In this document: positions 53,221-62,187 of the stretch, piece after piece | Numbering within the stretch: position 1 is the stretch's first letter | How the letters are laid out: each line of letters begins with the position of its first letter | From: Acidobacteriota bacterium | GTDB taxonomy: Bacteria; Acidobacteriota; Terriglobia; Bryobacterales; Bryobacteraceae | DNA: 64,000 bases | NCBI GenBank assembly: GCA_017307505.1 | Contig: JAFKEE010000030.1 | Coordinates: 62,001 to 126,000, forward strand | Direction: 5' to 3' | The notes under the pieces: generated by a model | Databases searched by the model: none | Told to the model about the DNA's origin: nothing | The model's input: only the letters and a program-made list of their open reading frames with translations | Made by a program: the position numbers and the translations under genes

Positions 53221-53519
53221 GCTCGGAGTGCCCGAGGCCACAGGGCGCCTGAGCGGGCGGTGCCTGTTCGGTCATGCCTCGAATGAGCCAATCCGGGGAG
53301 AGGATGTGGCGCAAATATGCAGTGCCGGCACCCATTTTCTGGAGCGTTTCTTCCGAATCCAGTAGCCTCCCGGGCGCTGTTTGCGTCCTTCGCTGGTAAG
53401 GTGTTGATTTTATTCAACGAGGCACAGGGTAGGAGTAGACTAGGATCATGGCACTACGCGTGCAGTGGATCCGCGTGGTGGAGTGTCGCTAAACGATCCG
53501 CCCAGGGAGCCGGGTTGCG
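53221..53519. other. 299-bp intergenic region before the kinase-regulator pair
   Basis: No gene is supported. A 5-bp inverted repeat GTTGA/TCAAC around TTTTAT (about 53401-53416) lies about 110 bp upstream of the kinase start, and a weak TTCAAC-17 bp-TAGACT pair (about 53413-53441) could be its promoter. The kinase starts with GTG and shows only a weak ribosome site. Confidence 0.35.
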
Positions 53520-56483
53520 GTGAAGGAGTTGAAGAGCCAGTTTGTTGGCGCGCTGCTGGTCATTCTGACCGTGACGGCCATCATCTGCGCTGGTGTGAAC
53601 TACCAGCAGCAATCCCGCTTTCACCTGCCTGACGACGGCGCAACCTGGATGGATGTGCCGAACGCGGCGGACAGCGAGCAGAGCCTGCGCGTGGTGGCGG
53701 CTCACGTCGAACGGAATGAACCGGCGGACCTGGCCGGCATCCGCAAAGGTGACGTCGTCCGGATGATTGCCCCGCTGGAGAATACGCCGGGTGTGCCGGT
53801 GCGGCAGGCCAGCGATGTCGCCCAGTTGCTGTTCCAGGCCGGAGTCTGGGGCAAAGCCACATACACCCTCAACCGGAACGGCGTGGAGATCACGGCGAAG
53901 GTCATTGTGGCCGATGCCAACCGGGATCGGGCGCTTTATTATCAGTATTTTGTCGGCGCCGCCTACCTAGCGATCGGCCTCTTCCTGTTCTTCCGGCGCA
54001 ACCAGGCCCCCAAGGCCTTGCACTTTTACCTGTTATGCCTGGTCAGTTTCATCCTGCATACCTTCCACTACACGGGGAAGCTGAACAGTTTCGACACGGG
54101 CATCTACATCGCGAACGTGGTGGCTGGCCTGCTGGCGCCGGCTCTGTTTGTCCACTTCTGCCTGACTTTCCCTGAGCCGCGGCGTCACTGGAATCGGTGG
54201 CAGGCTGTTTCCGTGTATCTGCCTGCCCTGTCACTGATCCTGCTGCACGTGGGTGTGGCGACAGGTGTCGTGCGTACCGCCCTACCGCTGATCGAGATGC
54301 GGTGGGTGCTGGACCGGGCGTGGATGCTGCTGTTCTGCGCTTCCTACCTGGCTGGAGCGGTGCTGTTGCACTTCAGCTACCGGCGCACGGAGGATGCGAT
54401 CATCCGCCAGCAGTTGAAGTGGCTGCGCAACGGGACGCTGGCCGGCATTGTGCCGTTCGCGGCGCTGTATGCGACACCGTTCCTGATCGGGGCGGTGCCG
54501 ACGCCCACGATGCGGCTGTCCGTGCTGTTCCTGGCGTTCATCCCGCTCACCTGGGCTTACGCGATTCTGCGCTACCGGCTGATGGATGTGGACATCATCT
54601 TCCAGCAAGGGTACGTCTACGTCCTGGCGACCTTGTCGGTGCTGGGCATCGTCTACATGCTGGTGTTCACGCTGTCCAAGCGCGATGAACTCAGCCCCAC
54701 TTCGGTTGTGCTCCTGGTGCTGGTGGCCGCCTTCGTCTTTGAGCCTTTGCGCGGGTGGTTCCAGCAGCAGTTGGACCGCTACTTCTTCTACAAGGATCGC
54801 TACGACTACCGTCGTACGTTGATTGCGTTTGCCCGCGAGCTGAGTTCGGAGATGGATCTGGACCGGACTCTGACCAGTGTCGGCGAGCGGCTTTTGAGCA
54901 CCCTGTCGGTGGCCCATGTCGCGTTTTTCCTGTCCAAGGAGAACGAGCACGGGTTCCTGCTGCATACCGCCCTGGACCGGGATGGTGGACGGCGGCGGCT
55001 GAAGACGGAGCGGCTGGATCTCAGCTTCCTGCTGGACTCGCCCGAGGAGCCTTACCTGTTCTTCGAAAGCACACGCCATGCCCTGGACATCGTGACTCAT
55101 GGCAAGGCGCCATCGGTCCGGGCGACCATCGCGGAGCTGGACCTGACCTACTACCTGCCGTGCAACTTCCGCGGCAAGACGCTGGCCTGGCTGGGCGTCA
55201 GCCGGTCGAACAAGGGTGATTTCCTCAGTTCGGACGACATTGATCTGCTGGCGTCGCTGGCCGGCTACATTGCCATGGCGGTGGAGAATGCGCGGCTTTA
55301 CCGGTCGCTGGCGGCGAAGGCGGAACAGTACGAACGGCTGAAGGAGTTCAGCGAGAACATTGTCGAGTCGATCAACGTCGGCATTCTGGCAGCGGACCTG
55401 GAAGACCGGGTGGAGAGCTGGAACTCGCAGATTGAGCGGCTGACCGGGATCCCCCGCCTTGCCGCCCTGGGCCGCAAGTTGAGCGAGTTGTTCCCCGAGG
55501 AACTCGGCGCCCACTTCGACGCGCTGCGCGCGAACAATCAGGTGCATCAGTTGTACAAGATCCCGCTGCGCCGGGATACGCTGGCGGCGCCGGTGTTGAA
55601 TGGCAATGGCCATGCGAACGGGAATGGCGCGGTGAACGGCAAAGCGAAAGCGGAACGCACGGAAGTGATTGTGAATCTGGCCATCGCGCCGCTGGTCACC
55701 AAGGATGGGGCGCGCATCGGCCGGCTGATCATCTTCGATGACGTGACGGAGCGGGAAGACCTGGAACGGCGATTGGTGCAGGCGGACAAGCTGAGCTCCA
55801 TCGGTCTGCTGGCGGCGGGTGTGGCGCACGAAGTGAATACGCCGCTGGCTGTGATTTCGACCTATGCGCAGATGCTGGCCAAGCAGGTGCACGGCGACGA
55901 ACAGAAATCGAAGCTGCTGGAGAAGATCGCGAAATCGACCTTCCGGGCCAGCGAGATCGTGAATTCGCTGCTGAATTTCTCGCGCACGTCTTCGTCGGAG
56001 TATGAGGCGCTGGACCTGAATAAGGTGATCAGCGAAACGCTCTCGCTGCTGGAGCACCAGTTCGACAAGCACGCCATTCAGATTGAGGTGGACCTGGAAG
56101 AGGGCGCTCCGCTGATCCGGGGCAATGCGGGCCGGTTGCAGCAGGTGTTCCTGAACCTGTTCCTGAATGCCCGCGACGCCATGTCGAATCTGCCGCCCGG
56201 CCAACCGCGCCGTCTGTCGCTGCGGACCCGGGGCGAAGCCACCAGCATCCGGGTGGAAGTCCGCGATAGCGGCGCCGGTATCCCGAGGGACCACCAGTCG
56301 CGGATCTTCGATCCGTTCTTCACGACGAAGGGCATGCAAAAGGGCACCGGTCTCGGACTGAGCGTGACTTATGGCATTGTGGAAGAGCATGGCGGCATGA
56401 TCGAAGTGGAGTCGAATCCCGGTGAGGGTGCTCTGTTCCGTCTCGAGTTTCCGGCCGCCAGCAGGAAACCGGTGAATGCCTGA
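53520..56483 (+). CDS. Sensor histidine kinase with PDZ, multi-TM, GAF and PAS domains
   Basis: A 987-residue kinase. TM1 (about 8-26) is followed by a PDZ-like domain (about 55-135, EPADLAGIRKGDVVRMI), seven or eight TM helices (about 140-415), GAF (about 450-605), PAS (about 625-750), HisKA with GVAHEVNTPLAV (His about 770), and HATPase_c (N box NLFLNARDAM; G boxes DSGAGIP and GTGLGL). A Gly/Asn-rich insert (NGNGHANGNGAVNGK) interrupts the PAS region. It overlaps the NtrC-type gene by 8 bp, so the two are a cognate pair. An extracytoplasmic PDZ on a kinase suggests sensing of peptide C-termini or envelope proteins (inference). Confidence 0.86.
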   Translation: MKELKSQFVGALLVILTVTAIICAGVNYQQQSRFHLPDDGATWMDVPNAADSEQSLRVVAAHVERNEPADLAGIRKGDVVRMIAPLENTPGVPVRQASDVAQLLFQAGVWGKATYTLNRNGVEITAKVIVADANRDRALYYQYFVGAAYLAIGLFLFFRRNQAPKALHFYLLCLVSFILHTFHYTGKLNSFDTGIYIANVVAGLLAPALFVHFCLTFPEPRRHWNRWQAVSVYLPALSLILLHVGVATGVVRTALPLIEMRWVLDRAWMLLFCASYLAGAVLLHFSYRRTEDAIIRQQLKWLRNGTLAGIVPFAALYATPFLIGAVPTPTMRLSVLFLAFIPLTWAYAILRYRLMDVDIIFQQGYVYVLATLSVLGIVYMLVFTLSKRDELSPTSVVLLVLVAAFVFEPLRGWFQQQLDRYFFYKDRYDYRRTLIAFARELSSEMDLDRTLTSVGERLLSTLSVAHVAFFLSKENEHGFLLHTALDRDGGRRRLKTERLDLSFLLDSPEEPYLFFESTRHALDIVTHGKAPSVRATIAELDLTYYLPCNFRGKTLAWLGVSRSNKGDFLSSDDIDLLASLAGYIAMAVENARLYRSLAAKAEQYERLKEFSENIVESINVGILAADLEDRVESWNSQIERLTGIPRLAALGRKLSELFPEELGAHFDALRANNQVHQLYKIPLRRDTLAAPVLNGNGHANGNGAVNGKAKAERTEVIVNLAIAPLVTKDGARIGRLIIFDDVTEREDLERRLVQADKLSSIGLLAAGVAHEVNTPLAVISTYAQMLAKQVHGDEQKSKLLEKIAKSTFRASEIVNSLLNFSRTSSSEYEALDLNKVISETLSLLEHQFDKHAIQIEVDLEEGAPLIRGNAGRLQQVFLNLFLNARDAMSNLPPGQPRRLSLRTRGEATSIRVEVRDSGAGIPRDHQSRIFDPFFTTKGMQKGTGLGLSVTYGIVEEHGGMIEVESNPGEGALFRLEFPAASRKPVNA

Positions 56484-57942
56484 TCTTGATTCCGTTACGA
56501 CTGTTGCTTCGGATGCATCCAGTTCCCGAGGCCGCATCCTGGTCATTGATGACGAAGCAGACATCCGAGAGAGCTTCGAGACGCTGCTGGAACTGGAAGG
56601 CTACACGGTCCAGACGGCTGAGAATGCGACCGAGGGTCTGAAGAAGTTCGAGTCCGGCGTCTATGACCTGATTCTGCTGGACCTGATGATGCCGGACCGG
56701 TCGGGCCTGGAAGTCCTGGACGACATCCGGCGCCGGGACAAAGAGACCCCGATCTTCCTGATCACCGCCTACGGCAGCATTGAGGTGGCGGTGGAGGCTC
56801 TGAAGTCGGGCGCCAACGACTACTTCTCCAAGCCCTGGGACAACGAGAAGCTGATCATCGAGATCGAGCGGCAGTTGGCGCGGACGCGGCTGGAGCAGGA
56901 AAATCGCGAGCTGCGCCGGGCGCTGAAGCAGCGCTACTCGTTCCCCAACATTGTGGGCAAGAGTGAGCGCATGCTGCGGGTGCTGGACCTGGTGACGCAG
57001 GTTGCGCCGTCGAAGTCGAACATTCTCATCACCGGGGAGACGGGTACCGGAAAAGAGCTGATCGCCAAGGCGATCCATGCGAACTCGCCGCGCGCGGATC
57101 AGCCGTTCGTGGGCGTGAATTCGAGTTCGATGCCGCCCGATCTGATTGAATCCACGCTATTTGGGCACGTGAAGGGCGCGTTCACCGGGGCCATCGCCAA
57201 TCGCAAGGGGTACTTCGAGACGGCAAACCGGGGCACGATCTTCCTGGACGAGATCGGTACTCTGACGCTGGACATGCAGGTGAAGCTGCTGCGCGTTCTG
57301 CAGGAGCGGGAACTGATGCCGGTGGGGTCCACCGAAACCATTAAGGTGGATGTGCGCATCCTGGCCGCTACGAATGCGGATCTGGCCAAGATGGTGGAGG
57401 ATGGCCGCTTCCGCCAGGATCTTTACTACCGGCTGAACGTCATCAACCTGGCCTTGCCGCCGATGCGCGACCGCAAGGAAGACATCCCGATTCTGATCGA
57501 CCACTTCTTCCAGGTCTACTGCAAGGACAACGATAAGTTCATGGATGCGCAGGGCCGGTCGACGCTGAAGTTCGAGCCGGAAGCGATGCACATCCTGATG
57601 GACTATACGTGGCCGGGAAACGTCCGTGAGCTGGAGAACGCGGTGGAACGGGCGGTGGTGCTGGCGACGAGCGAGACCGTGCCGGTGAGTGTGCTGCCGG
57701 AGTACATCCTGCACTCCACCGGGGTGAGGATTCCCAGGGAGGGCGGGGAAGCGCTGCCGGCGGATGCGTCGCTGTTTGAAATCATGGCCGACTTCGAAGC
57801 CCGCAAGATCACGGAAGTGCTGGACGCCGTCAACCATTCGCAGACCGACGCAGCGGCGCGCCTGAAGATTCCGCTTTCGACACTGAATCAGAAGATCAAG
57901 CGCCTGGGGATCCAGGTCAAGCGGAAGCCGTCCGGCAACTGA
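56476..57942 (+). CDS. NtrC-family sigma-54 response regulator
   Basis: A 488-residue protein. Receiver (about 19-135) with Asp69 in LILLDLMMPDRSG and Lys in SKPW; AAA+ (about 160-395) with [14 protein letters not shown] (near residue 234), GTIFLDEIG and the WPGNVRELEN sensor region; Fis-type HTH at the end (DAAARLKIPLSTLNQKIKRLGI). It should activate sigma-54 promoters when phosphorylated by the upstream kinase. Targets are not visible in the window. Confidence 0.93.
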   Translation: MPDLDSVTTVASDASSSRGRILVIDDEADIRESFETLLELEGYTVQTAENATEGLKKFESGVYDLILLDLMMPDRSGLEVLDDIRRRDKETPIFLITAYGSIEVAVEALKSGANDYFSKPWDNEKLIIEIERQLARTRLEQENRELRRALKQRYSFPNIVGKSERMLRVLDLVTQVAPSKSNILITGETGTGKELIAKAIHANSPRADQPFVGVNSSSMPPDLIESTLFGHVKGAFTGAIANRKGYFETANRGTIFLDEIGTLTLDMQVKLLRVLQERELMPVGSTETIKVDVRILAATNADLAKMVEDGRFRQDLYYRLNVINLALPPMRDRKEDIPILIDHFFQVYCKDNDKFMDAQGRSTLKFEPEAMHILMDYTWPGNVRELENAVERAVVLATSETVPVSVLPEYILHSTGVRIPREGGEALPADASLFEIMADFEARKITEVLDAVNHSQTDAAARLKIPLSTLNQKIKRLGIQVKRKPSGN

Positions 57943-57982
57943 ACGGGCGAATAACTGCCGAACGGGGCGGAAGCGGTAGAAT

Positions 57983-58291
57983 ATGGGTGCCATGCCCGAA
58001 CCTCAACTCACATTGGTCGCCGAACTGATCGCCCAGCCCGGCAAGGAAGAGATGGTCCGCCAGGAGCTGCTCGCGCTGATCGAGCCGACGCGAGCGGAGG
58101 CCGGTTGCGTGGATTATTTCCTGCACGAGTCGCTGGAGAAGCCGGGCCATTTTCTCTTTTATGAGAACTGGATTTCGGAGGCGGCGCTGGCAGAGCACGC
58201 GCAAACTCCGCATTTGCAACGGCTTGGCAGCCTGGTTCCGGTCATGCTGACCGGGGCTCCGCGGCTATTCAAACTGCGCAGACTGGCCTGA
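57983..58291 (+). CDS. Antibiotic biosynthesis monooxygenase (ABM/YgiN-like) domain protein
   Basis: A 102-residue single ferredoxin-like ABM domain: LTLVAELIAQPGKEEMVRQELLALIEPTRAEAGCVDYFLHES, then PGHFLFYENWISEAALAEHAQTPHLQRL. This is the usual YgiN-type length and pattern; such proteins dimerise and act on quinones or small aromatics without cofactors. A second ATG three codons in is an alternative start. It follows the regulator by 40 bp and may read from the same transcript. Confidence 0.85.
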   Translation: MGAMPEPQLTLVAELIAQPGKEEMVRQELLALIEPTRAEAGCVDYFLHESLEKPGHFLFYENWISEAALAEHAQTPHLQRLGSLVPVMLTGAPRLFKLRRLA

Positions 58292-58364
58292 CGACCGCCT
58301 ATCCCCCACCTAAGGCGTTTCCCTCATAGCGGGCCCTGCACTCTCTGCCGATTAAACGAGAGAA

Positions 58365-60917
58365 ATGGGAACCGTCATGTGTACACGTCTCCGTGGGTTG
58401 CTCCCGGCCGCTCTAATGGCCCTGGTGATGGTCGCGCCGATCGCGGCACAAACCGGCTCAAACGCCGTGTCTGTTCGGGTGGATGCCAGCATCAAGGGCG
58501 CGACGTTCTGGGCCGACGGGCAGGAGTACACTTCGTCCGCACAACTCCTGTGGACCCTGGGGAGTAAACACACGCTCGAAGTGCGGAACCGGAACCAGGT
58601 GTTTCCGGACGGCAAGAGCCGGGTTACGTTTCTGCGATGGGCCGACGAGGCGGGCCTGATGCTCGAGACGGGCAGCACGACGCAGGTGATCACCGCGGAC
58701 TCCTCGAACCGGAGCTTCCTGGTGAATTTCCAGCTGGAATACCTGGTGAACTACTATGTGAACACCGACCAGCCGGTGAACCTGTTCGACCCGAGCGCGA
58801 TCAACTACCCCGAGATCGGGATTCCGAATCCTTACGGCTACATTGCCACCTCGACGAAATCCTGCATCCAGACGAGTTCGTGGGAGTGGATCTCCGCCGG
58901 CAGCGGAATCACCCTGAACGCGATTCCCTATCCTGGCAAGGCATTTGTCGGCTGGGACATCCCGCCCGGACCCACTGCGTCTCTGGCCACTCTGACCATC
59001 GACGGACCGAAGACGATCCGGGCGAACTTCGTGGACGCGCGCCGCGTGTACATCGACTCCTATCCGGAGAAGGGGCTGAAGGTGGTGGTGGACCGCACGG
59101 TGATGTATGCCCGTGGCGACAAGTGTTTCCCGGACTGGACGGCAACCTATTCGCCGAGCTCTGGAGCGGGCACGCCGGTTCCGCCGGATTATCCTTATCC
59201 CATCAACATTCCGCCTTCGACGTTCCCGGATGCCCCGGTGGGTCCGTTCTCGTATTGCACGCAGATCCCGTTGTGCAATGGAGAGTTGGATTTACAGGCC
59301 GGCACACCGCACATTTTCGCGGCGCCGGCTTCGCAGACCGATCGCATGGGCAACATCTGGGTGTTCGATCACTGGGACTTCGGCAACGGGCAGACGGGCG
59401 GTTTGAATTCGACCGTGACCGTGCCAGACGACTGGAGCACCCAGACCTACACGGCCCACTTCGTAAAGGGAATCCGGTCCAGCTTTGTCACCATGCCCAC
59501 GGGGCTGAAGCTGAAGATCGATGGCCGGGACAATTGGGCTTCCTACAACTTTGAATGGGGTCTGGGCCACACTCATACGGTTTCGGCGCCCCTGGACCAG
59601 GTGGATTCGCGCGGCCGCAGATACCGGTTTGTGAGCTGGTCGAACGGCGGCGCCGCGGACCAGGACATTACCATCACCGATTCCGAAGGCACTGCCTCGT
59701 TCCGGATGGTTGCTCAGTACGAACTGCTGGGCCAGTTGAGTATCCAGAGCGAACCCGCGGCGCTGACCTTTAATGTGAGCGGCGCCAACTGCACGACGCC
59801 GTGCGTGCTGGATCGTCCGGCTGGTACGAGCATCACGATTACGCCGCTGCCGGAGATGCCTTTCTCCCCCGACACGAAAGCGTTGCTGTTGGGCTGGGCC
59901 GATGGCGTGGCGGCTGGTCCCCGCAGCTACATGTTTAGCCAGGAAGCGGCGATAGTCTCCGCCAAGTACACCTATTTGCAGCGGCTTACCGCGATTTCCG
60001 ATCCGGACGGCGGAGCCAATTGGATCTACGATCCGATGCCCGCGGCGGGGAATTACTTCCCGGCCGGAGCGAAGGTTTCCGTCATGGCGGAGGCTGCGCC
60101 GGGCTACAAGTTTAAGAGGTTTGAAGGCGCTTTGAGCGGTCCGCTGAACTACGGCTGGGTGAACATGAGTTCGCCGGCGACGGTGGTGGCGCGGATGGAA
60201 AAGGTGCCCGCCCTGGCGGACAATGCCGTCAGGAATGCAGCCGGCGAGACGCCGACCGATGGCGTGGCGCCCGGTTCGCTGATTTCGATCTCCGGCTATA
60301 ACATGGCCCCCGACTTCCAGAAGGGGCCTGAAAGCCCGCTGGCCCAGACGCTGCAGGGCGTTGTGGTGCAACTGCCGGGCAGCCGCTACCTGCCCCTGGT
60401 TTCCGTGGCACCAGACCGGATCGTCGGGCAATTGCCTTCCGATTTCGCGGAAGGCGAGTATACCCTCACGGTTCGTTCGCCCGGGCAGAGCCCGTTGTCC
60501 ACCAAGTTCAAGGTGAAGAACTATGCGCCTGGACTCTTCCGGCGCGGTGATGATACGGATCCGGTGCCGCTGGGTGTGGCACTCCATGCGGACGGATCCG
60601 ACGTGAACGCGGAAAACCCGGCCAAGGCTGGCGAGACGGTGACTCTGTTTGGAACGGGGTTCGGTCCTTTGAATCCGGCTCCGCTGGATGGGTTTGCGGT
60701 GCCGTTCAATCCGCCTGTGCCGCTGAAAGACACGGCTGAGCTGCTGATTGGCGGGGAATCGAGGCCGTACGTCTGGTGTGGAGCTTCGGCCGGGCGCGTC
60801 GGTTATTGGGTGATCCAATTCAAGATCGACGCGACGATGGGCCAGGCCCAGAACGTGCCCGTGGTGGTGCGAGTGAACGGCCAGGAATCGAACCAGGTGG
60901 TACTCCCGCTGCAATAG
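58365..60917 (+). CDS. Large secreted protein with InlB-like repeats and TIGR03437 C-terminal domain
   Basis: An 850-residue protein with a signal peptide (LLPAALMALVMVAPIAAQ). Several beta modules follow with the pattern FVGWDIPPGP..TIDGPKTIRANF, WVFDHWDFGNGQTGG..VTVPDDWSTQTYTAHF and RFVSWSNGG..ITITDSEGTASF, as in Listeria-type or bacterial InlB-B repeats. The C-terminal about 230 residues begin AVRNAAGETPTDGVAPGSLISI and match the Solibacter-type TIGR03437 family, with ETVTLFGTGFGPLNPAPLDG. It is probably surface-attached or secreted. The function is unknown. Confidence 0.82.
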   Translation: MGTVMCTRLRGLLPAALMALVMVAPIAAQTGSNAVSVRVDASIKGATFWADGQEYTSSAQLLWTLGSKHTLEVRNRNQVFPDGKSRVTFLRWADEAGLMLETGSTTQVITADSSNRSFLVNFQLEYLVNYYVNTDQPVNLFDPSAINYPEIGIPNPYGYIATSTKSCIQTSSWEWISAGSGITLNAIPYPGKAFVGWDIPPGPTASLATLTIDGPKTIRANFVDARRVYIDSYPEKGLKVVVDRTVMYARGDKCFPDWTATYSPSSGAGTPVPPDYPYPINIPPSTFPDAPVGPFSYCTQIPLCNGELDLQAGTPHIFAAPASQTDRMGNIWVFDHWDFGNGQTGGLNSTVTVPDDWSTQTYTAHFVKGIRSSFVTMPTGLKLKIDGRDNWASYNFEWGLGHTHTVSAPLDQVDSRGRRYRFVSWSNGGAADQDITITDSEGTASFRMVAQYELLGQLSIQSEPAALTFNVSGANCTTPCVLDRPAGTSITITPLPEMPFSPDTKALLLGWADGVAAGPRSYMFSQEAAIVSAKYTYLQRLTAISDPDGGANWIYDPMPAAGNYFPAGAKVSVMAEAAPGYKFKRFEGALSGPLNYGWVNMSSPATVVARMEKVPALADNAVRNAAGETPTDGVAPGSLISISGYNMAPDFQKGPESPLAQTLQGVVVQLPGSRYLPLVSVAPDRIVGQLPSDFAEGEYTLTVRSPGQSPLSTKFKVKNYAPGLFRRGDDTDPVPLGVALHADGSDVNAENPAKAGETVTLFGTGFGPLNPAPLDGFAVPFNPPVPLKDTAELLIGGESRPYVWCGASAGRVGYWVIQFKIDATMGQAQNVPVVVRVNGQESNQVVLPLQ

Positions 60918-60951
60918 GCTTTTCAAAACTCTAGTAACGGATTCGTCTTGA

Positions 60952-60982
60952 CAGACGTCTGAGAGGCAGACCAAACTTGGTC
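60952..60982. promoter_or_regulatory. Two palindromes in the upstream region of the FecR-domain gene
   Basis: CAGACGTCTG (60952-60961) is a perfect 10-bp palindrome directly after a TTGACA-like hexamer (60949-60954, overlapping). GACCAA-AC-TTGGTC (60969-60982) is a second palindrome. Together they form a plausible regulator-binding region 18-48 bp before the ATG at 61000. No -10 box is convincing. The ribosome site GGGAG lies about 10 bases before the start. Confidence 0.45.
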
Positions 60983-60999
60983 CAGGGAGTTTTCCCATT

Positions 61000-62094
61000 A
61001 TGCGTCTCGCCCAATCGCTAGTAATTGCCTCAGTTGCAGCTGTTTCGCTGGCTGGCGGCGCATTCGCGCAAAACGCCATCTCCGCCAAAGCGGGGATGAT
61101 CAACGTCGCCGAGGGTGACATCTTCCTTGTAGACGCGAAGGGCGTGGAAAGTCCGGTCCAGCCGAAACCCTCTGAGTTTATCGACATTAAAGAAGGGCAG
61201 ACGCTGAAGACGACGGAGGGCCGGGTTGAAGTTCTGCTGACGCCAGGCGCCTTCCTGCGCATGGCGGACAACAGCTCCTTCAAGCTGTTCTCCAACCGGC
61301 TCAGTGATGTACGCCTGGATGTGCAGTCCGGTGTGGTCATGGTTGAGGCGGCCGAGCTGCTGGAAGACAACCACCTGACGGTGCTGACCAAGGACGCGGT
61401 GGTGACGGTGACCAAGGCGGGGCTTTACCGCTTTGAAGCGGAACCGGCCAGCATCCGGGTCTATATGGGTGAGCTCGTCGTGGACCAGAACGGCCAGAAG
61501 ACGACCCTGAAGGGTGGACGCGAGCTGGTGGCGACGGCCGGTGGCTGGACTCCTGGTAAGTTTGACGCGAAAGACACCGATCCGCTGTTCCGCTGGTCGA
61601 AGCGGCGGTCCGGCTACATCGCCATGGCGAACGTTTCGGCGGCGCGGCAGTCAACCCCGAGGAATGGCTTCCTGGGCTCCGGTTCGTGGATGTACAACCC
61701 CTACTTCGGCTTCGCGACGTTCATTCCGTACGCGGACACGCTGCGTAGCCCCTTCGGGTTCTACTACTACACGCCGAGCACCGTGATGGCGGTCTACTAT
61801 CCGCCGGTTTACGCCTCCGGGGGCGGCTCTGGTTATGGCGGGCGCTCCGGCAACGGATTCACTGCCAGTATGCCTGGGCGTAGCGCTTCAGGTTCTTCCT
61901 ACACAGCGGCACCGATGGTCAGCTCCCCAGGCGCTATTGCTTCCAGCTCCGGCATCAGCCGTGCCAGCGGTGGGATGGGTTCCGTTGGTGGCGGCGGCGG
62001 CAGCGTTGGCGGTGGTGGCGGCGCTTCGGTGGCGAGCCCGGCTGGCGCGGCAGGCGGCGGTGGCCGTGGCGGCTCCGGCGGCCGCGGCAACTAA
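61000..62094 (+). CDS. Exported FecR-domain protein with Gly/Ser-rich C-terminus
   Basis: A 364-residue protein with a signal peptide (MRLAQSLVIASVAAVSLAGGAFAQ). A FecR-type beta domain (about 30-180): INVAEGDIFLVDAKG, LKTTEGRVEVLLTPGAFLRMADNSSFKL, VVMVEAAELLEDNHLTVLTKDAVVTVTKAGLYRFE. The C-terminal third turns aromatic (FYYYTPSTVMAVYYPPVY) and then becomes Gly/Ser-rich and disordered (about 275-364). A sigma factor and TM anchor are absent, so it is not a classical FecR anti-sigma regulator; the domain may instead be structural in the envelope. A strong terminator follows. Confidence 0.82.
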   Translation: MRLAQSLVIASVAAVSLAGGAFAQNAISAKAGMINVAEGDIFLVDAKGVESPVQPKPSEFIDIKEGQTLKTTEGRVEVLLTPGAFLRMADNSSFKLFSNRLSDVRLDVQSGVVMVEAAELLEDNHLTVLTKDAVVTVTKAGLYRFEAEPASIRVYMGELVVDQNGQKTTLKGGRELVATAGGWTPGKFDAKDTDPLFRWSKRRSGYIAMANVSAARQSTPRNGFLGSGSWMYNPYFGFATFIPYADTLRSPFGFYYYTPSTVMAVYYPPVYASGGGSGYGGRSGNGFTASMPGRSASGSSYTAAPMVSSPGAIASSSGISRASGGMGSVGGGGGSVGGGGGASVASPAGAAGGGGRGGSGGRGN

Positions 62095-62118
62095 CTGAAT
62101 TTCGTGTGACACAGATGG

Positions 62119-62150
62119 AAGAAGGGCGGCCTCAGGGCCGCCCTTCTTTT
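62119..62150. terminator. Rho-independent terminator between the FecR-domain gene and the S9 peptidase
   Basis: AAGAAGGGCGGCC (62119-62131) pairs perfectly with GGCCGCCCTTCTT (62136-62148) around a TCAG loop, followed by TT. It lies 25 bp past the FecR gene stop on the plus strand and 38 bp past the peptidase stop on the minus strand. It probably serves both. Confidence 0.85.
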
Positions 62151-62187
62151 GTCTATGACGACTTCCGAATCAACAAGCTGCCGGGAC

